Counted from the first letter of the stretch, positions 1-9,385 are shown. The stretch: DNA of 64,000 bases from Chloroflexi bacterium HGW-Chloroflexi-6 (GCA_002840685.1 PHBU01000013.1:93819-157818), one strand, 5' to 3'. The notes: a model not told the origin generated them from the sequence alone. Program-made: numbers and translations.

Positions 1-1953
1 AACACCTCCGTGCTGGGGATCGCCCGCGAACTGGCGGCGCTGACCGGCCGAACGTTGAAAAAACCAAATTACGAGATTCAAGCCTCGGGTGAGCCGGTCG
101 AGGGCAAAGTCAAGATCGAGATCGCCAACCCCGAACTCAATCCGCGCTTCACGCTCGGCTTGATCCGGAATGTCGAGATCAAACCCAGCCCATACTGGGT
201 GCAGAAACGCCTGCGCCTGTGCGGCATGCGCCCGATCAGCAACATCGTCGATGCGACCAACTACACCATGCTTGAACTCGGCGAGCCGCTGCATGCCTTC
301 GATTACGATGTGCTTGCAGCACGGGCTGGCGGCAAGCCGGTGATCATCTCCACCCGCGTCGCCAAACCCGGCGAAAAGCTGACCACGCTCGACAACGTTG
401 AGCGCGCTCTGAGCGAAACCAACGTTCTGGTCTGCGACTCGGCAGGCGCGCTCTCGCTGGCAGGCGTGATGGGCGGCCAGGAAAGCGAAATTTCAGATAA
501 AACTGTCAATATTTTGCTCGAGGCCGCGGCCTGGAACTTCATCAATATTCGCAAGACCGCCAACCAGCATAATCTGCCCTCGGAAGCATCCTACCGCTTC
601 TCGCGCGGTGTGCACCCCGGGCTGGCGCTGGAGGGTCTCAAACGCTGTTTATACTGGATGGCGCAGTGGAGCGGCGGACAGGTGGCCCCCGGCATTGTGG
701 ACGAATACCCGCTTCCGCCTCACGACCCGACAGTTGAGATCCGCGAAAGTGACATTCGTCGCGCCCTGGGCATCGAAATCCCGCTAGCTGAAGTCAAAGC
801 TCTGCTCGAGCGGCTGGAATTCACCTGCAAATTCGCGTCTGATGATTGTTTGCTAGTGACTGCCCCGCCCATCCGCATGGATATTGGCGAAGGCGTTGTG
901 GGTCTGGCCGATGTCATGGAAGAAGTCGCCCGCCTGTATGGCTTCGACCGCATCCCCGAAACACGCATGGCAGACCCGCTCCCGCCTCAGCGCGGCAACC
1001 CGGCCCTCGAGGCGGAAGAGCACATTCGCGATACGATGGTCGCCCTCGGTTTGCAAGAGATCATCACTCATCGCATGACCGCGCCCGAGATCGAAAGCCG
1101 CCTGCTGCCGCCCGGCAGCGAGTCGAGTATCGAATATGTCAAACTCGCCAACGCTATCGCCCCCGAAAAGCGCGTTTTGCGCCGCTCCCTGCTCAGCTCG
1201 GTGTTGAACGTGGTCGAGCGCAATGCCCGCCTGCGTGAAAGCCTGGCCATGTTCGAACTCGGATCAGTCTACATCCCGAACGGGAAAGGTTTGCCGCTCG
1301 AACCACGCCGGCTGGCCTTCGCTATCACCGGCCGCCGCTACGAAAGCGCCTGGGATACAAAACTTGGCGTCAAGCTGGATTTCTACGATTTAAAGGGTGT
1401 GATCGAAGCCCTGATGGACGCCCTGCACCTGGATGTGAGCTACGTCCCGGCGGAGCACCCTTCCTTCCACCCCGGGAAATGCGCCGCCGTTGTCTTGGGC
1501 GCTTCTACTCCTTCGACTTCGCCCAAGACGAGCCTGGGTGTTTTCGGCGAACTGCACCCGCAGGTTCAGGAAAACTTCGACTTTGTCTCCCCCGTCCTGG
1601 CCGCCGATTTCGACCTGGACGCAATGCTGGCTGCCGTTCCGGCTGGCTACCCGATCCGCCCGGTCAGCGAGTTCCCGCCCGTGCTGGAAGATATCGCCGT
1701 CATCGTCGATGAAGCGCTGCCCGCTGACAAGGTTGAGGCCCTCATCCGCCAGACCGGCGGCAAAATGCTCGAAAGTGTCCATCTCTTCGATGTTTTCCGC
1801 AGCGAGCAGATTGGCGAAGGCAAGAAAAGCCTGGCCTACGCCATGACCTACCGCTCCTCCGAAGGGACGCTGACCGACAAGGATGCGACCGGCATCCGCA
1901 CCCGCATCATCAAACGCCTCGAAAACGAGTTGGGCGCAAAACTGAGAAGCTAA
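1..1953 (+). CDS. pheT: Phenylalanine--tRNA ligase beta subunit, 5' end outside window
   Basis: Large subunit of the (alpha-beta)2 enzyme that charges tRNA-Phe in the cytoplasm. The reading frame is open from base 1, so the first in-window ATG at 10 is not the start; the N-terminal tRNA-binding (EMAP-like) part, roughly 150 residues of a family of about 800, lies upstream. Visible are the B3/B4 editing region (motif EASYRFSRGV), the B5 region, the catalytic-like core and a C-terminal FDX-ACB anticodon-binding domain (about the last 95 residues). pheS would be expected just upstream. An in-frame insertion of about 11 residues (ASTPSTSPKTS) before GVFGELHP coincides with a repeat-like DNA segment at 1510-1530. 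Confidence 0.97.
   Translation, partial: NTSVLGIARELAALTGRTLKKPNYEIQASGEPVEGKVKIEIANPELNPRFTLGLIRNVEIKPSPYWVQKRLRLCGMRPISNIVDATNYTMLELGEPLHAFDYDVLAARAGGKPVIISTRVAKPGEKLTTLDNVERALSETNVLVCDSAGALSLAGVMGGQESEISDKTVNILLEAAAWNFINIRKTANQHNLPSEASYRFSRGVHPGLALEGLKRCLYWMAQWSGGQVAPGIVDEYPLPPHDPTVEIRESDIRRALGIEIPLAEVKALLERLEFTCKFASDDCLLVTAPPIRMDIGEGVVGLADVMEEVARLYGFDRIPETRMADPLPPQRGNPALEAEEHIRDTMVALGLQEIITHRMTAPEIESRLLPPGSESSIEYVKLANAIAPEKRVLRRSLLSSVLNVVERNARLRESLAMFELGSVYIPNGKGLPLEPRRLAFAITGRRYESAWDTKLGVKLDFYDLKGVIEALMDALHLDVSYVPAEHPSFHPGKCAAVVLGASTPSTSPKTSLGVFGELHPQVQENFDFVSPVLAADFDLDAMLAAVPAGYPIRPVSEFPPVLEDIAVIVDEALPADKVEALIRQTGGKMLESVHLFDVFRSEQIGEGKKSLAYAMTYRSSEGTLTDKDATGIRTRIIKRLENELGAKLRS
1510..1530. 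repeat. REP-like segment inside pheT
   Basis: The stretch beginning CCTTCGACTT encodes extra residues not expected at this point of PheT. The same ten bases open the right arm of the inverted repeat at 58955-58971. In Anaerolineae such elements are, to my knowledge, scattered in many copies; that is recollection and not shown by this window alone. Confidence 0.4.
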
Positions 1954-1966
1954 GTTTGCAGGCAAC

Positions 1967-2000
1967 AAAAAAACTGCCAGGCAATTTGCTGGCAGTTTTT
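1967..2000 (+). terminator. Rho-independent terminator after pheT
   Basis: Inverted repeat AACTGCCAG/CTGGCAGTT flanked by A-run and T-run, starting 14 bases after the pheT stop. The T-run after the right arm suits the plus strand; the A-run on the left could also serve transcripts coming from the minus strand. Confidence 0.85.
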
Positions 2001-2053
2001 GATTCGGAGCTTGAATTAGCCGTTCAGTTCTTGTACTGGAACTTTCCGATTTT

Positions 2054-2093
2054 GTAGGGTGAAAACGGCGAATTTCAGCCGTTTTCACCCTAC
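2054..2093. repeat. Perfect 16-bp inverted repeat holding the suhB stop codon
   Basis: Arms 2054-2069 and 2078-2093 (GTAGGGTGAAAACGGC and its complement) separated by 8 bases. The minus-strand stop codon of the inositol monophosphatase gene (2085-2087) lies inside the right arm. There is no T-run on either side, so it is not a standard terminator; it may be a 3' stabilising stem or a dispersed element. Confidence 0.7.
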
Positions 2094-2882
2094 ATCTTTA
2101 TGAAGTTCCAGCACTTGCAGCATCTTCTGATGCAAAACCGGGTTGGCGGCTAATACCGAGAGCGGATGCTTGAGGAAATTCACTTTGCCGCTGACGTCAG
2201 TGACTTTTGCACCGGCTTCCATCGCGACCAGGGCGCCGGCGCACAGGTCCCAGGCCTTGAGCGAGAGCTCCCAGTAGCCATCGAAACGCCCGGCGCCGAT
2301 GTAGCATAAATCCAGGGCAGCCGAACCGAGGCGTCGCACACCCTGCGAATTGAGCGCAAACTTTGTGTAGTTATCCAGATTATTGTTGGGCGTTGTGCGC
2401 ACATCGTAGGGGAAACCGGTCACAAGCAGGCTGTGTCCCAGGTCTGGAACTTGTTTTGCTTTGAGGGGGCGGCCATTCAGGCGCGCACCGCAACCCTTTT
2501 CGGCCAGGAACATCTCATCGCGAACCGGATCATAGACCGCGCCCAGGGTCAACTCGCCGCGATAGGCATAAGCAATGGCAACAGAGAAAAACGGCACGCC
2601 GTGGGCGTAATTGACCGTTCCATCGAGCGGGTCGATGATCCACAGGTGATCGTCGCTGCCCTCGATATTGCCGGTTTCTTCGGCCATAACGCTGTGGCCA
2701 GGAAAATTCCGGGCGATCTCACCCAGCAGGTATTCTTCTGAGCGGTGATCGAATTCTGTTACCAGGTCGATCTCCCCTTTGTAGTCAACCTGCATGTCCT
2801 GTTGTTCGTACCCTTGGGACAAAATAGAACCGGCCTGGCGCGCCATGCGCTCCAGGTCGGCTAAAATCGGTGTTTTGATCAT
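2085..2882 (-). CDS. suhB: Inositol monophosphatase family protein
   Basis: Magnesium-dependent phosphatase of the IMPase/SuhB family, 265 residues, the usual size. The metal-binding signatures are all present: AEE near residues 67-69, DPLDGT at 84-89 and WDLCAG at 211-216. Substrate cannot be fixed from sequence: inositol phosphate, fructose-1,6-bisphosphate, or a 3'-phosphonucleotide are possible in this family. It starts one base after the stop of the upstream response-regulator gene, so the two are almost certainly co-transcribed. The symbol denotes the family, not a proven function. Confidence 0.9.
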   Translation of the reverse strand: MIKTPILADLERMARQAGSILSQGYEQQDMQVDYKGEIDLVTEFDHRSEEYLLGEIARNFPGHSVMAEETGNIEGSDDHLWIIDPLDGTVNYAHGVPFFSVAIAYAYRGELTLGAVYDPVRDEMFLAEKGCGARLNGRPLKAKQVPDLGHSLLVTGFPYDVRTTPNNNLDNYTKFALNSQGVRRLGSAALDLCYIGAGRFDGYWELSLKAWDLCAGALVAMEAGAKVTDVSGKVNFLKHPLSVLAANPVLHQKMLQVLELHKDVG

Positions 2883-2883
2883 T

Positions 2884-3510
2884 TTACTTTTTGGAACCCT
2901 TCATTTCTTCGAGAATTCGGTAAATTTCCTGTAGCTCGGCCCTGATATTCTCACGGTCAGCAACGGACGTTTCAAACATGGTTTTGAAGGCCGGCCGTTG
3001 CTCTTCGGGCAAGGTCGGAATCAGGCGCTCAATGCGCTGGATCTGGGTATGTTTGTGGCGCAGTTTTTGTTCGAGCCGCTCTCGATAACCCTGGTAAAAG
3101 GCCAGGCTGTTGAGCGGTTCGGGCGAAGTCGGGGGGCCCTGGGTCATGATCTCGGCCACCGTCAACAGGAATTCTTCAGTGTCGATCGGTTTTTCAATAA
3201 AACGGGCCGCACCCAGGCTCATCGCAAAACCACGATCTTCAGGCGTGACATAGGTTGCAGAAAGAAAAACGACCGGGATGCCGCGCGTCTTGGGGTCTTC
3301 ACGTAGTTTCTGGACAAAGGCGAAACCATCCAGTTTGGGCATCAAGATGTCGGTGATGATCATGGCCGGGTTTTCGCTGTGGGCTTTCTCGAGCCCCTCA
3401 AGACCGTTGCGCGCGCCAACCACCTGGTAACCCTTGAAGCGCAGGGTTACTTCCAACAATTCAAGAACGTTGGGGACATCTTCTACAACGAGGATTGGGC
3501 CTTGAGTCAT
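2884..3510 (-). CDS. Response regulator, receiver domain with helical C-terminal extension
   Basis: Single-domain CheY-like receiver (residues about 1-121) with phospho-acceptor Asp54 in the motif IITDILMP, acidic pair E10/D11, and the conserved Lys in IEKPID. The remaining 87 residues are charged and probably helical or coiled-coil (LEQKLRHKHTQIQRIERL); no DNA-binding or enzymatic output domain is seen. No histidine kinase gene is adjacent, so the partner is unknown. Upstream, a TAAAAT box ends six bases before the ATG and no Shine-Dalgarno is visible, suggesting a leaderless transcript covering this gene and the phosphatase. Confidence 0.9.
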   Translation of the reverse strand: MTQGPILVVEDVPNVLELLEVTLRFKGYQVVGARNGLEGLEKAHSENPAMIITDILMPKLDGFAFVQKLREDPKTRGIPVVFLSATYVTPEDRGFAMSLGAARFIEKPIDTEEFLLTVAEIMTQGPPTSPEPLNSLAFYQGYRERLEQKLRHKHTQIQRIERLIPTLPEEQRPAFKTMFETSVADRENIRAELQEIYRILEEMKGSKK

Positions 3511-3522
3511 ACGTTTATTTTA
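3511..3522 (-). promoter_or_regulatory. Putative -10 box giving a leaderless transcript
   Basis: On the minus strand TAAAAT (3522-3517) is followed by six bases and then the ATG of the response regulator. The spacing fits a transcription start at or next to the start codon. No clear -35 is called. Confidence 0.5.
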
Positions 3523-3639
3523 CACCTTGCAACCGGTTTTGGCCTTACAGAATGATAAGCGTGCAAAGGAAATCATGTTTGAAGCATCAGAAATTATCAA
3601 ATGATCAGCCGGTCGCGATTCTAAAAAATCGGAATTCGA

Positions 3640-4125
3640 TCAGGCTAATGATTTCCAGGCTTCGTAATTGGCCTCGATCTGAGCAATATGACCGGGGATG
3701 TGCCCGACATAAATGTTCAACCATTTTTCAAAAGAATAGGGTTGTTCGTATTCAGGGTGGATGACCGTATGGGAAAATACTTCATCAGGCAACGTTTTAA
3801 GCCATTTATAGGTTGTCAGGCGGGCATACTTCGTAAACTGCAAGGCATCGTCGACATCCTGATCGTGGTAATTAAGCGCGATGGCCCACTTCTCCTGGTC
3901 ATAAGCCATCACGGGGCGGCCCGGCTCGGCAGCAAGCAAACGCGCCCGCAAGGCGCTGTTGGTCTCGCTATCCGCCAGGTGCACAATCACCTCGTGAATA
4001 CTCCACTCACCGGGAGCGGGTCTGAACTTCCAGGCTTCACGCGGAATTGACTTCAGGGTTTCCATCAACATCTCAAAGCCCTTGCCATACAACTCAATTT
4101 TCTCGTTACGCTCTTCGCTGTTCAT
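3640..4125 (-). CDS. DinB family protein
   Basis: Four-helix-bundle DinB/YfiT-like protein of 161 residues. Candidate metal-binding histidines lie in the segments HLADSE and GHIPGHIAQ, as expected for the family, whose members include thiol transferases and proteins of unknown role. An upstream in-frame codon at 4158 would add 11 residues, but the ATG at 4125 has an AAAGGA ribosome site at good spacing and begins a typical family N-terminus (MNSEERNEK). It follows the thiolase gene by 62 bases on the same strand. Function beyond the fold is unknown. Confidence 0.85.
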   Translation of the reverse strand: MNSEERNEKIELYGKGFEMLMETLKSIPREAWKFRPAPGEWSIHEVIVHLADSETNSALRARLLAAEPGRPVMAYDQEKWAIALNYHDQDVDDALQFTKYARLTTYKWLKTLPDEVFSHTVIHPEYEQPYSFEKWLNIYVGHIPGHIAQIEANYEAWKSLA

Positions 4126-4187
4126 TTTGATTGATCCTTTCTGGCAGGCTCGAAACAACTTCGAAAAACCTGCATACGAATAAAAGT

Positions 4188-5390
4188 TTATTCAACTTCA
4201 ATGGCCATGGCCACGGCCTCGCCGCCACCCAGGCACAAAGAAGCCAGGCCGCGCTTCAGGCCGCGATCTTTAAGGGCATGGAGCAGCGTCACCAGCACGC
4301 GCGCGCCGCTGGCGCCGAGGGGATGGCCGAGCGAAATGCCGCCGCCGTGAACGTTGACCTTGGCCCAATCCCAACCCTGGTCGGCCAGTTCGTAACCATT
4401 GGCCAGCACCTGAGCGGCAAAAGCCTCGTTAAGTTCGATCAGGTCCAGATCAGCAAAAGTCCAACCAGCTTTGGCCAACACTTTCGGCATGGCTTTGGCC
4501 GGCGCAGCAAACAGCCACTTCGATTCAAGCGCTGCCTGACCGTAGGCAACGATGCGCGCCAGCGGAACAAGCCCGCGTGATTCGGCATAAGCGCGGCTGG
4601 CAACCACCAGCGCCGCTGCGCCATCGTTGAGCGTGGAGGCGTTGCCAGCCGTGACGCGGCCATCCGGACGGAAAGCAGGCTTGAGCCGGGAGAGCGATTC
4701 GAGGGTCGCATCCCGGCGAGGCCCTTCGTCAGTATCGAAGATCGTGATATCGCCTTTGCGGCCTTTCAATTCGACCGGCGCGATCTCAGCCTTGAACTTG
4801 CCCTCATCCTGGGCGGCAACGGCTTTTCTGTGGCTCTCAAACGCGAATTGATCCATCGCCTCGCGACTGACCTCGTACTCGTCGGCGATAAAATCTGCCG
4901 AGTTGCCCATGCCCCAATCTTCGAAAGGGTCCCACAGGCCATCGTGAAGCAAGGCGTCAGTCAGTTGGGTATGACCAAATCGCAGATCCCCCCCGCGGCC
5001 GTTGACCAGGTAGGGCGCGCGCGACATGGATTCAAAACCGCCCGCAACGAACAACTGCCCATCCCCGGCGCGGATGGCCTGGGCGGCAAACATGGCCGCC
5101 TTCAAGCCAGAGCCGCAGACCTTGTTAAGCGTGGTCGCGCCAACACTGGCAGGCAGCCCGGCAAAAATGGCCGCCTGGCGGGCGGGGGCCTGCCCCTCGC
5201 CAGCCTGGACAACATTGCCGAGCAAAATTTCATCGATCTCCTGGGGATTTTCCAACCCGGCCCGCTCGACCGCCGCTTTAACGGCAATCGCTCCCAGCCT
5301 GGAGGCCGGGATGGCGCTCAAAGCGCCCTGGAAACGCCCGATCGGGGTACGCGCAGCGGAAAGAATAACCGCTTCGGTGTCTTTGGACAT
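4188..5390 (-). CDS. Acetyl-CoA C-acetyltransferase (thiolase)
   Basis: Condenses two acetyl-CoA to acetoacetyl-CoA or cleaves 3-ketoacyl-CoA. The 400-residue protein has the catalytic nucleophile Cys92 in VCGSG, the active His356 in [10 protein letters not shown] and the second Cys386 in CLGGGEA; N- and C-terminal thiolase domains are complete. The start at 5390 is preceded by AGGAGGAG and begins [16 protein letters not shown], the standard thiolase N-terminus; the open frame upstream is not coding. It could serve fatty-acid oxidation or acetoacetyl-CoA synthesis; no other beta-oxidation gene is adjacent. Confidence 0.95.
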   Translation of the reverse strand: MSKDTEAVILSAARTPIGRFQGALSAIPASRLGAIAVKAAVERAGLENPQEIDEILLGNVVQAGEGQAPARQAAIFAGLPASVGATTLNKVCGSGLKAAMFAAQAIRAGDGQLFVAGGFESMSRAPYLVNGRGGDLRFGHTQLTDALLHDGLWDPFEDWGMGNSADFIADEYEVSREAMDQFAFESHRKAVAAQDEGKFKAEIAPVELKGRKGDITIFDTDEGPRRDATLESLSRLKPAFRPDGRVTAGNASTLNDGAAALVVASRAYAESRGLVPLARIVAYGQAALESKWLFAAPAKAMPKVLAKAGWTFADLDLIELNEAFAAQVLANGYELADQGWDWAKVNVHGGGISLGHPLGASGARVLVTLLHALKDRGLKRGLASLCLGGGEAVAMAIEVE

Positions 5391-5448
5391 GGCTCCTCCT
5401 GTGAACTTTTCCTTTGGCATGGATATTATAACCCGCAACAGATTGTGA

Positions 5449-5461
5449 TAAGATTCGCGCC
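5449..5461 (+). promoter_or_regulatory. Putative -10 box for a leaderless aroQ transcript
   Basis: TAAGAT at 5449-5454 is seven bases from the aroQ ATG at 5462, with no Shine-Dalgarno between. A weak TTATAA lies 17 bases upstream at 5426-5431. Confidence 0.45.
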
Positions 5462-5899
5462 ATGAGATCAATTCTGCTCCTGCACGGCCCCAACCTGAAC
5501 CTGCTCGGCACACGCGAACCGGGCGTCTACGGCTCGCTGACCCTGGCCGAGATCGATGCCCGCATCCAGGCCGCGGGCGCGCAGATCGGGCTTGAAGTGC
5601 GCTGCCAGCAAAGCAACCATGAAGGGGTTCTGATCGACAGCCTGCACGAAGCGCGCAACTGGGCCAGCGGCGTGATTTTTAACCCCGGCGGCTATACCCA
5701 TACTTCGGTGGCGCTGCGCGATGCAATTGTGGCCATCGGCATCCCGGTGGTTGAAGTGCATCTCTCAAATGTTTATGCGCGGGAGGAGTTTCGCCATAAA
5801 TCGCTGATCTCACCAGTCTGCAAAGGCAAGATCAGCGGGTTTGGTTGGCATTCTTACTGGCTGGGGCTGATGGCGCTCAAAGAGATTCTGGGCGATTAA
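5462..5899 (+). CDS. aroQ: 3-dehydroquinate dehydratase, type II
   Basis: Third step of the shikimate pathway: 3-dehydroquinate to 3-dehydroshikimate. At 145 residues it matches the dodecameric type II family. Key features are [15 protein letters not shown] at the N-terminus, the catalytic Tyr23 in [19 protein letters not shown] and the His in VEVHLSN. It is transcribed divergently from thiolase and its last 23 bases overlap the 3' end of the convergent pyruvyl-transferase-like gene. No other aromatic-pathway gene is nearby. Confidence 0.97.
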   Translation: MRSILLLHGPNLNLLGTREPGVYGSLTLAEIDARIQAAGAQIGLEVRCQQSNHEGVLIDSLHEARNWASGVIFNPGGYTHTSVALRDAIVAIGIPVVEVHLSNVYAREEFRHKSLISPVCKGKISGFGWHSYWLGLMALKEILGD

Positions 5900-7151
5900 A
5901 ATCCTGCAAAATCTTTTCGAATTCAGCGCGGGTGCGGTCGATGGAGGCCAACCCCTGTTGATGGGTTTGCTCCAGTTCGGAGGCCATACCCCGTTCGAAG
6001 CACATTTGCACCGTTTCGGCAAGTTTTTCCACATCCAATTCTTCGACCGGGATCAAGACCGGCCAGCCCAGCGCTTTCGCCTGGGCTGTTACTTTTCCAC
6101 CCCCGGCAATCGAGTCCACGGCCACCACCGGGACGGCGTTTTTCAATCCCAGAACCAAACCGTGCAGACGGTTGGTGATGAGCACATCCACTTTTCTCAG
6201 CAGGCTCTCGAATTGGCGGCCCGATTGCAGGCCAACCTTGTTGCCATAAACGATAGTATCCAGCCAGATCGGCACAACCTGGGCCGTTTTCAGATATTCT
6301 TCGAAGATTTGGCGAACATACAGGTGACGTTGACGGCTGCCGTAGGCGGCCTGCCGTTCCACGAGCAACACACCGACCACTGGCAAAGCCTCCACTTTGC
6401 GGCCAAAGGCAATATCCGCGCGGATTTCGTTTGGATTGTCACGCGCCAGCAGGAAATCGAACCCGGCCTGGCCGGGCTGGGCAACCGTCAGGTTGACGCC
6501 GATTTTCAGGCAATGCCCAAAGCGCTGCAAGAGCATGGCCGGGATGGCCTTTTGCGGATACCACGGCCCGCAGACGAAGATAAAAATGGCATACTCGGCC
6601 GGGTTAACCTGCTCCAGCCAGACTCCATCGATGCCATCCTCGAAGTTGGAGGCCACATCAAAGGGGATTCCGGTCTCGGACAGCCACTCGCAAACTTTCT
6701 CCTGGGCTTCAATATCGCCAAACGTCCCACCACCGCCAGGGATGCTGAAGTGCCCCGCCACGAGAGCGCGGCGGACCGGGCGCGCAGCGGAGTCCGCCTC
6801 AGGGCCGGGCAGGCGCTTAAAACGGAACTGGAACCAGCGCGCGGCAAACTCTTTGCGTAGGAACTGTTTCAGGGTTTCCCAGCCAACCAGGCGCAGGTCG
6901 AGTCGCGCTTGCGAAAATGCCGAGGCGCGGTAAACGGCCTCGGCCCGTGCGGTGACCCTTTTGGCGGCAGCATCCAGATCCATTTTTGTCTCAAGCGAAA
7001 CCCGCTCAAGCAAACGCACACCGAGCGACGCAGCCACTTTTTGAGCTTTGATATCAGCCCTCACGGTGGCTTTTTCCACGGCCTGAGTTTCACGGCCCGC
7101 ATCTTCTTGCTGCGTGGCAACCACACGAATGGTTTCAGTTTGTTTTTCCAA
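5877..7151 (-). CDS. Polysaccharide pyruvyl transferase family protein
   Basis: 424 residues. The C-terminal part carries the family signature [20 protein letters not shown] followed by the [13 protein letters not shown] segment, resembling CsaB-type enzymes that add pyruvyl ketals to cell-wall or exopolysaccharides; the GGGGTFGD segment in the middle fits the N-terminal half of the fold. The first 90 residues are charged and unlike the domain. The start is TTG at 7151, supported by AAGGGA six bases upstream and a TAAAAT box further up. The acceptor is unknown and no polysaccharide locus adjoins. It overlaps aroQ tail-to-tail by 23 bases. Confidence 0.75.
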   Translation of the reverse strand: MEKQTETIRVVATQQEDAGRETQAVEKATVRADIKAQKVAASLGVRLLERVSLETKMDLDAAAKRVTARAEAVYRASAFSQARLDLRLVGWETLKQFLRKEFAARWFQFRFKRLPGPEADSAARPVRRALVAGHFSIPGGGGTFGDIEAQEKVCEWLSETGIPFDVASNFEDGIDGVWLEQVNPAEYAIFIFVCGPWYPQKAIPAMLLQRFGHCLKIGVNLTVAQPGQAGFDFLLARDNPNEIRADIAFGRKVEALPVVGVLLVERQAAYGSRQRHLYVRQIFEEYLKTAQVVPIWLDTIVYGNKVGLQSGRQFESLLRKVDVLITNRLHGLVLGLKNAVPVVAVDSIAGGGKVTAQAKALGWPVLIPVEELDVEKLAETVQMCFERGMASELEQTHQQGLASIDRTRAEFEKILQDFNRPESL

Positions 7152-7248
7152 GAAAAATCCCTTTCTACAATTTATTTTACCTGCTCAACCCCTTTTCATC
7201 TACAATCGATTACACTTGTTATATTATCGGTGTCGAAAGGAAATGGCC

Positions 7249-7902
7249 ATGCAAACACTCGCAGAAACAACATCCCGCCGCTATTACCAATATGCGTTGT
7301 GGCTCGGTATTTTGACCGTTGTTTACAACCTGCTTGAGGGATTGGTTTCAATCTACTTTGGCGTCAGCGATGAAACGATCGCGCTATTCGGCTTCGGTGT
7401 CGATTCATTCATCGAGGTTATCTCCGGCCTGGGGATCGTCGCGATGGTGCTGCGCATTCGCCAAAACCCGGAAACTTCGCGCTCAACTTTCGAACGTACC
7501 GCCCTGCGCATCACCGGGACAGCTTTCTACCTGCTGGCGCTCGGATTGGGCGCGACAGCCATTGTCAACATTATCAGCGGGCATAAGCCCGAAACCACCC
7601 TGACCGGGATCGTGATCGCACTGATCTCGATCGTGACGATGTGGGCACTGGTCTCAGCCAAACGCCACGTTGGGCGCACCCTTAACTCCGCGCCGATTTT
7701 GGCAGACGCCAACTGCACCCTGGTCTGCATTTATATGTCAGTGGTTTTGCTCATCTCAAGCCTGATCTACGAACTGACCGGCTTTGGCTTCGTGGACAGT
7801 CTGGGGGCGTTGGGCCTGATCTATTTCTCGTACAACGAGGGCCGAGAAGCCTTCGAAAAAGCCGCCGGGATGGAATGCGGCTGTGAAGAGCATCACAATT
7901 AG
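7249..7902 (+). CDS. Cation-diffusion-facilitator-like membrane transporter
   Basis: 217 residues with about six transmembrane segments and the look of the transmembrane half of CDF transporters: FGFGVDSFIEV in helix 2 and a late segment beginning LADANC in helix 5. In classic CDF proteins helix 5 carries an HxxxD pair; here the corresponding place reads ADANCTLVC, so the usual zinc-site residues are changed. A Cys/His tail (ECGCEEHHN) could bind metal. The C-terminal cytosolic domain of larger CDF proteins is absent. Of two ATGs, that at 7249 lies seven bases after AAAGGA; the one at 7243 is too close. Confidence 0.7.
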   Translation: MQTLAETTSRRYYQYALWLGILTVVYNLLEGLVSIYFGVSDETIALFGFGVDSFIEVISGLGIVAMVLRIRQNPETSRSTFERTALRITGTAFYLLALGLGATAIVNIISGHKPETTLTGIVIALISIVTMWALVSAKRHVGRTLNSAPILADANCTLVCIYMSVVLLISSLIYELTGFGFVDSLGALGLIYFSYNEGREAFEKAAGMECGCEEHHN

Positions 7903-7926
7903 TGATAAAAACCGGCCCAACTGCGA

Positions 7927-7938
7927 TAAAATAGGGGC
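7927..7938 (+). promoter_or_regulatory. Putative -10 box for the sensor gene
   Basis: TAAAAT at 7927-7932 ends six bases before the ATG at 7939; the AGGGGC between them is too close to the start to act as a ribosome site, so a leaderless message is suggested. Confidence 0.45.
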
Positions 7939-9348
7939 ATGCAGCTAGAAATGAATACATTTTCTTTGGCCTTGTTCGTTTCGGCGATCGTCTCGGCAAT
8001 TGTTGCCGTGGCGGCCTACCAGCGACGGAAAGTATACGGAGCCACCACCATGTTCTGGATTATGGTGGCTCTGTCTTTTTGGTCGGCCGCATATGGCATT
8101 GAAAACCTGAGCCCAGACCTTGCCTGGCATAAATTTTGGACCTTCGTGCAGTTCATTAGCATTCCTTTCATACCGGTTCTGTGGCTGGTGTTTGCCATTC
8201 AGTACACACAACAAAACAAAACCCCGAGTCTGGCCAAGTTGAGTCCGCTCTTCATCGTGCCTGTTCTGGCTGTTATTCTGGCCTGGACAAATGAAGCACA
8301 TCATCTGTTCTGGTCGGCAATGCGCACTGTCAAACTGAGCGATGTCAGTATGCTGACTGTTGAGTTTGGCCCTTATTTCATTTTTTACGCGCTTTACTCG
8401 TATACAGCAATTTTTGTAGGGATATTCTTTTTCGTGCGCCACGCCATCAAGGCTGAGCCAGCCTACCGAACCCAGGCCATCATCATGCTGGCTGCGGTGG
8501 TGGTGTTCATCACCGGTAACGGGCTGTACCTGCTAAACCTGCTGCCCTTCCAGGGGCTGGATATTACACCGTTCAGCTTCACCATCTCGAGCATCATCCT
8601 GTCTGCCGGCTTATTCCGCCACCACTTGTTGGACTTGATGCCGATCGCCAGCGAAATCGTCCTGCAAAACATTGGGGATGGTGTTCTGGTGCTCGATAAT
8701 CAAAAACGGATTCTTTTCATCAACCCGGCCTTCGAACAAATGGCGGGATTATTACCCGATACATCCGTGGGCAGTCAAATCAATGATGTCTTATTCAACT
8801 GGCCCAATATTTTCAGCAACCCGTCTGCTCCACAGGCCATAGACACAAAAATCACCCTGGGCGATGCCGAACGCATCCTGCAAGTTGAAATCTCCCCGAT
8901 CTGGCACCGCGAGACTTTGCAAGGCAGCATCTATGTCATCCATGACATCACCGAGCGCGCCACCCACGAAGAAAAAATGCGCCTGTTCCTCGACAGCCGC
9001 GATAAAATTCAAGAGAACTTCATATTTCTGGCGCTCGACAACACAAACGGCATGATCCTGGATGTCAACAGTTCTTTTTGCCTGAGCACCGGTTACACCC
9101 CCGAAGAAGTGATCGGCAAGAGCATCCTGTCGCTCAATCTGGTCAGTGTTGAAACCCGCGCACTGCTGAACAGAATTCTGCTGACATCACCCGGCATTTA
9201 CGATATGACCATCAGCGTGCGCGCCAAGAATCGCATAGAACAAGATTGGAACCTGTCGATCTCCTCGCTCAGCCTCAACGAAACATCTTTCAAGGTATGG
9301 GTGGCCCAACCCTTGAAAGGCGATATTGCCACACGCCCACTCTCGTGA
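7939..9348 (+). CDS. Membrane sensor: 7TM histidine-kinase N-terminal region plus two PAS domains, no kinase
   Basis: 469 residues. The first about 225 form seven hydrophobic segments typical of the 7TM N-terminus of Chloroflexota and archaeal histidine kinases. Two PAS-like domains follow: about 235-345, ending in YVIHDITERATHEEKMR, and about 355-465 (FLALDNTNGMILDVNSSFC). The protein stops after the second PAS: no HisKA, HATPase, GGDEF or other output domain follows, and the 186 bases after the stop contain no continuation in any frame. It may signal through a partner protein or be a remnant of a kinase. Confidence 0.75.
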   Translation: MQLEMNTFSLALFVSAIVSAIVAVAAYQRRKVYGATTMFWIMVALSFWSAAYGIENLSPDLAWHKFWTFVQFISIPFIPVLWLVFAIQYTQQNKTPSLAKLSPLFIVPVLAVILAWTNEAHHLFWSAMRTVKLSDVSMLTVEFGPYFIFYALYSYTAIFVGIFFFVRHAIKAEPAYRTQAIIMLAAVVVFITGNGLYLLNLLPFQGLDITPFSFTISSIILSAGLFRHHLLDLMPIASEIVLQNIGDGVLVLDNQKRILFINPAFEQMAGLLPDTSVGSQINDVLFNWPNIFSNPSAPQAIDTKITLGDAERILQVEISPIWHRETLQGSIYVIHDITERATHEEKMRLFLDSRDKIQENFIFLALDNTNGMILDVNSSFCLSTGYTPEEVIGKSILSLNLVSVETRALLNRILLTSPGIYDMTISVRAKNRIEQDWNLSISSLSLNETSFKVWVAQPLKGDIATRPLS

Positions 9349-9385
9349 TATATTTGGCTTGCCTTTAACATTCAGGAGTGAACGG

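Noticed and set aside
3575..3604. Nine-codon ORF with AAAGGA upstream
   Set aside because: Too short, no context such as a terminator or regulated gene downstream on the plus strand.
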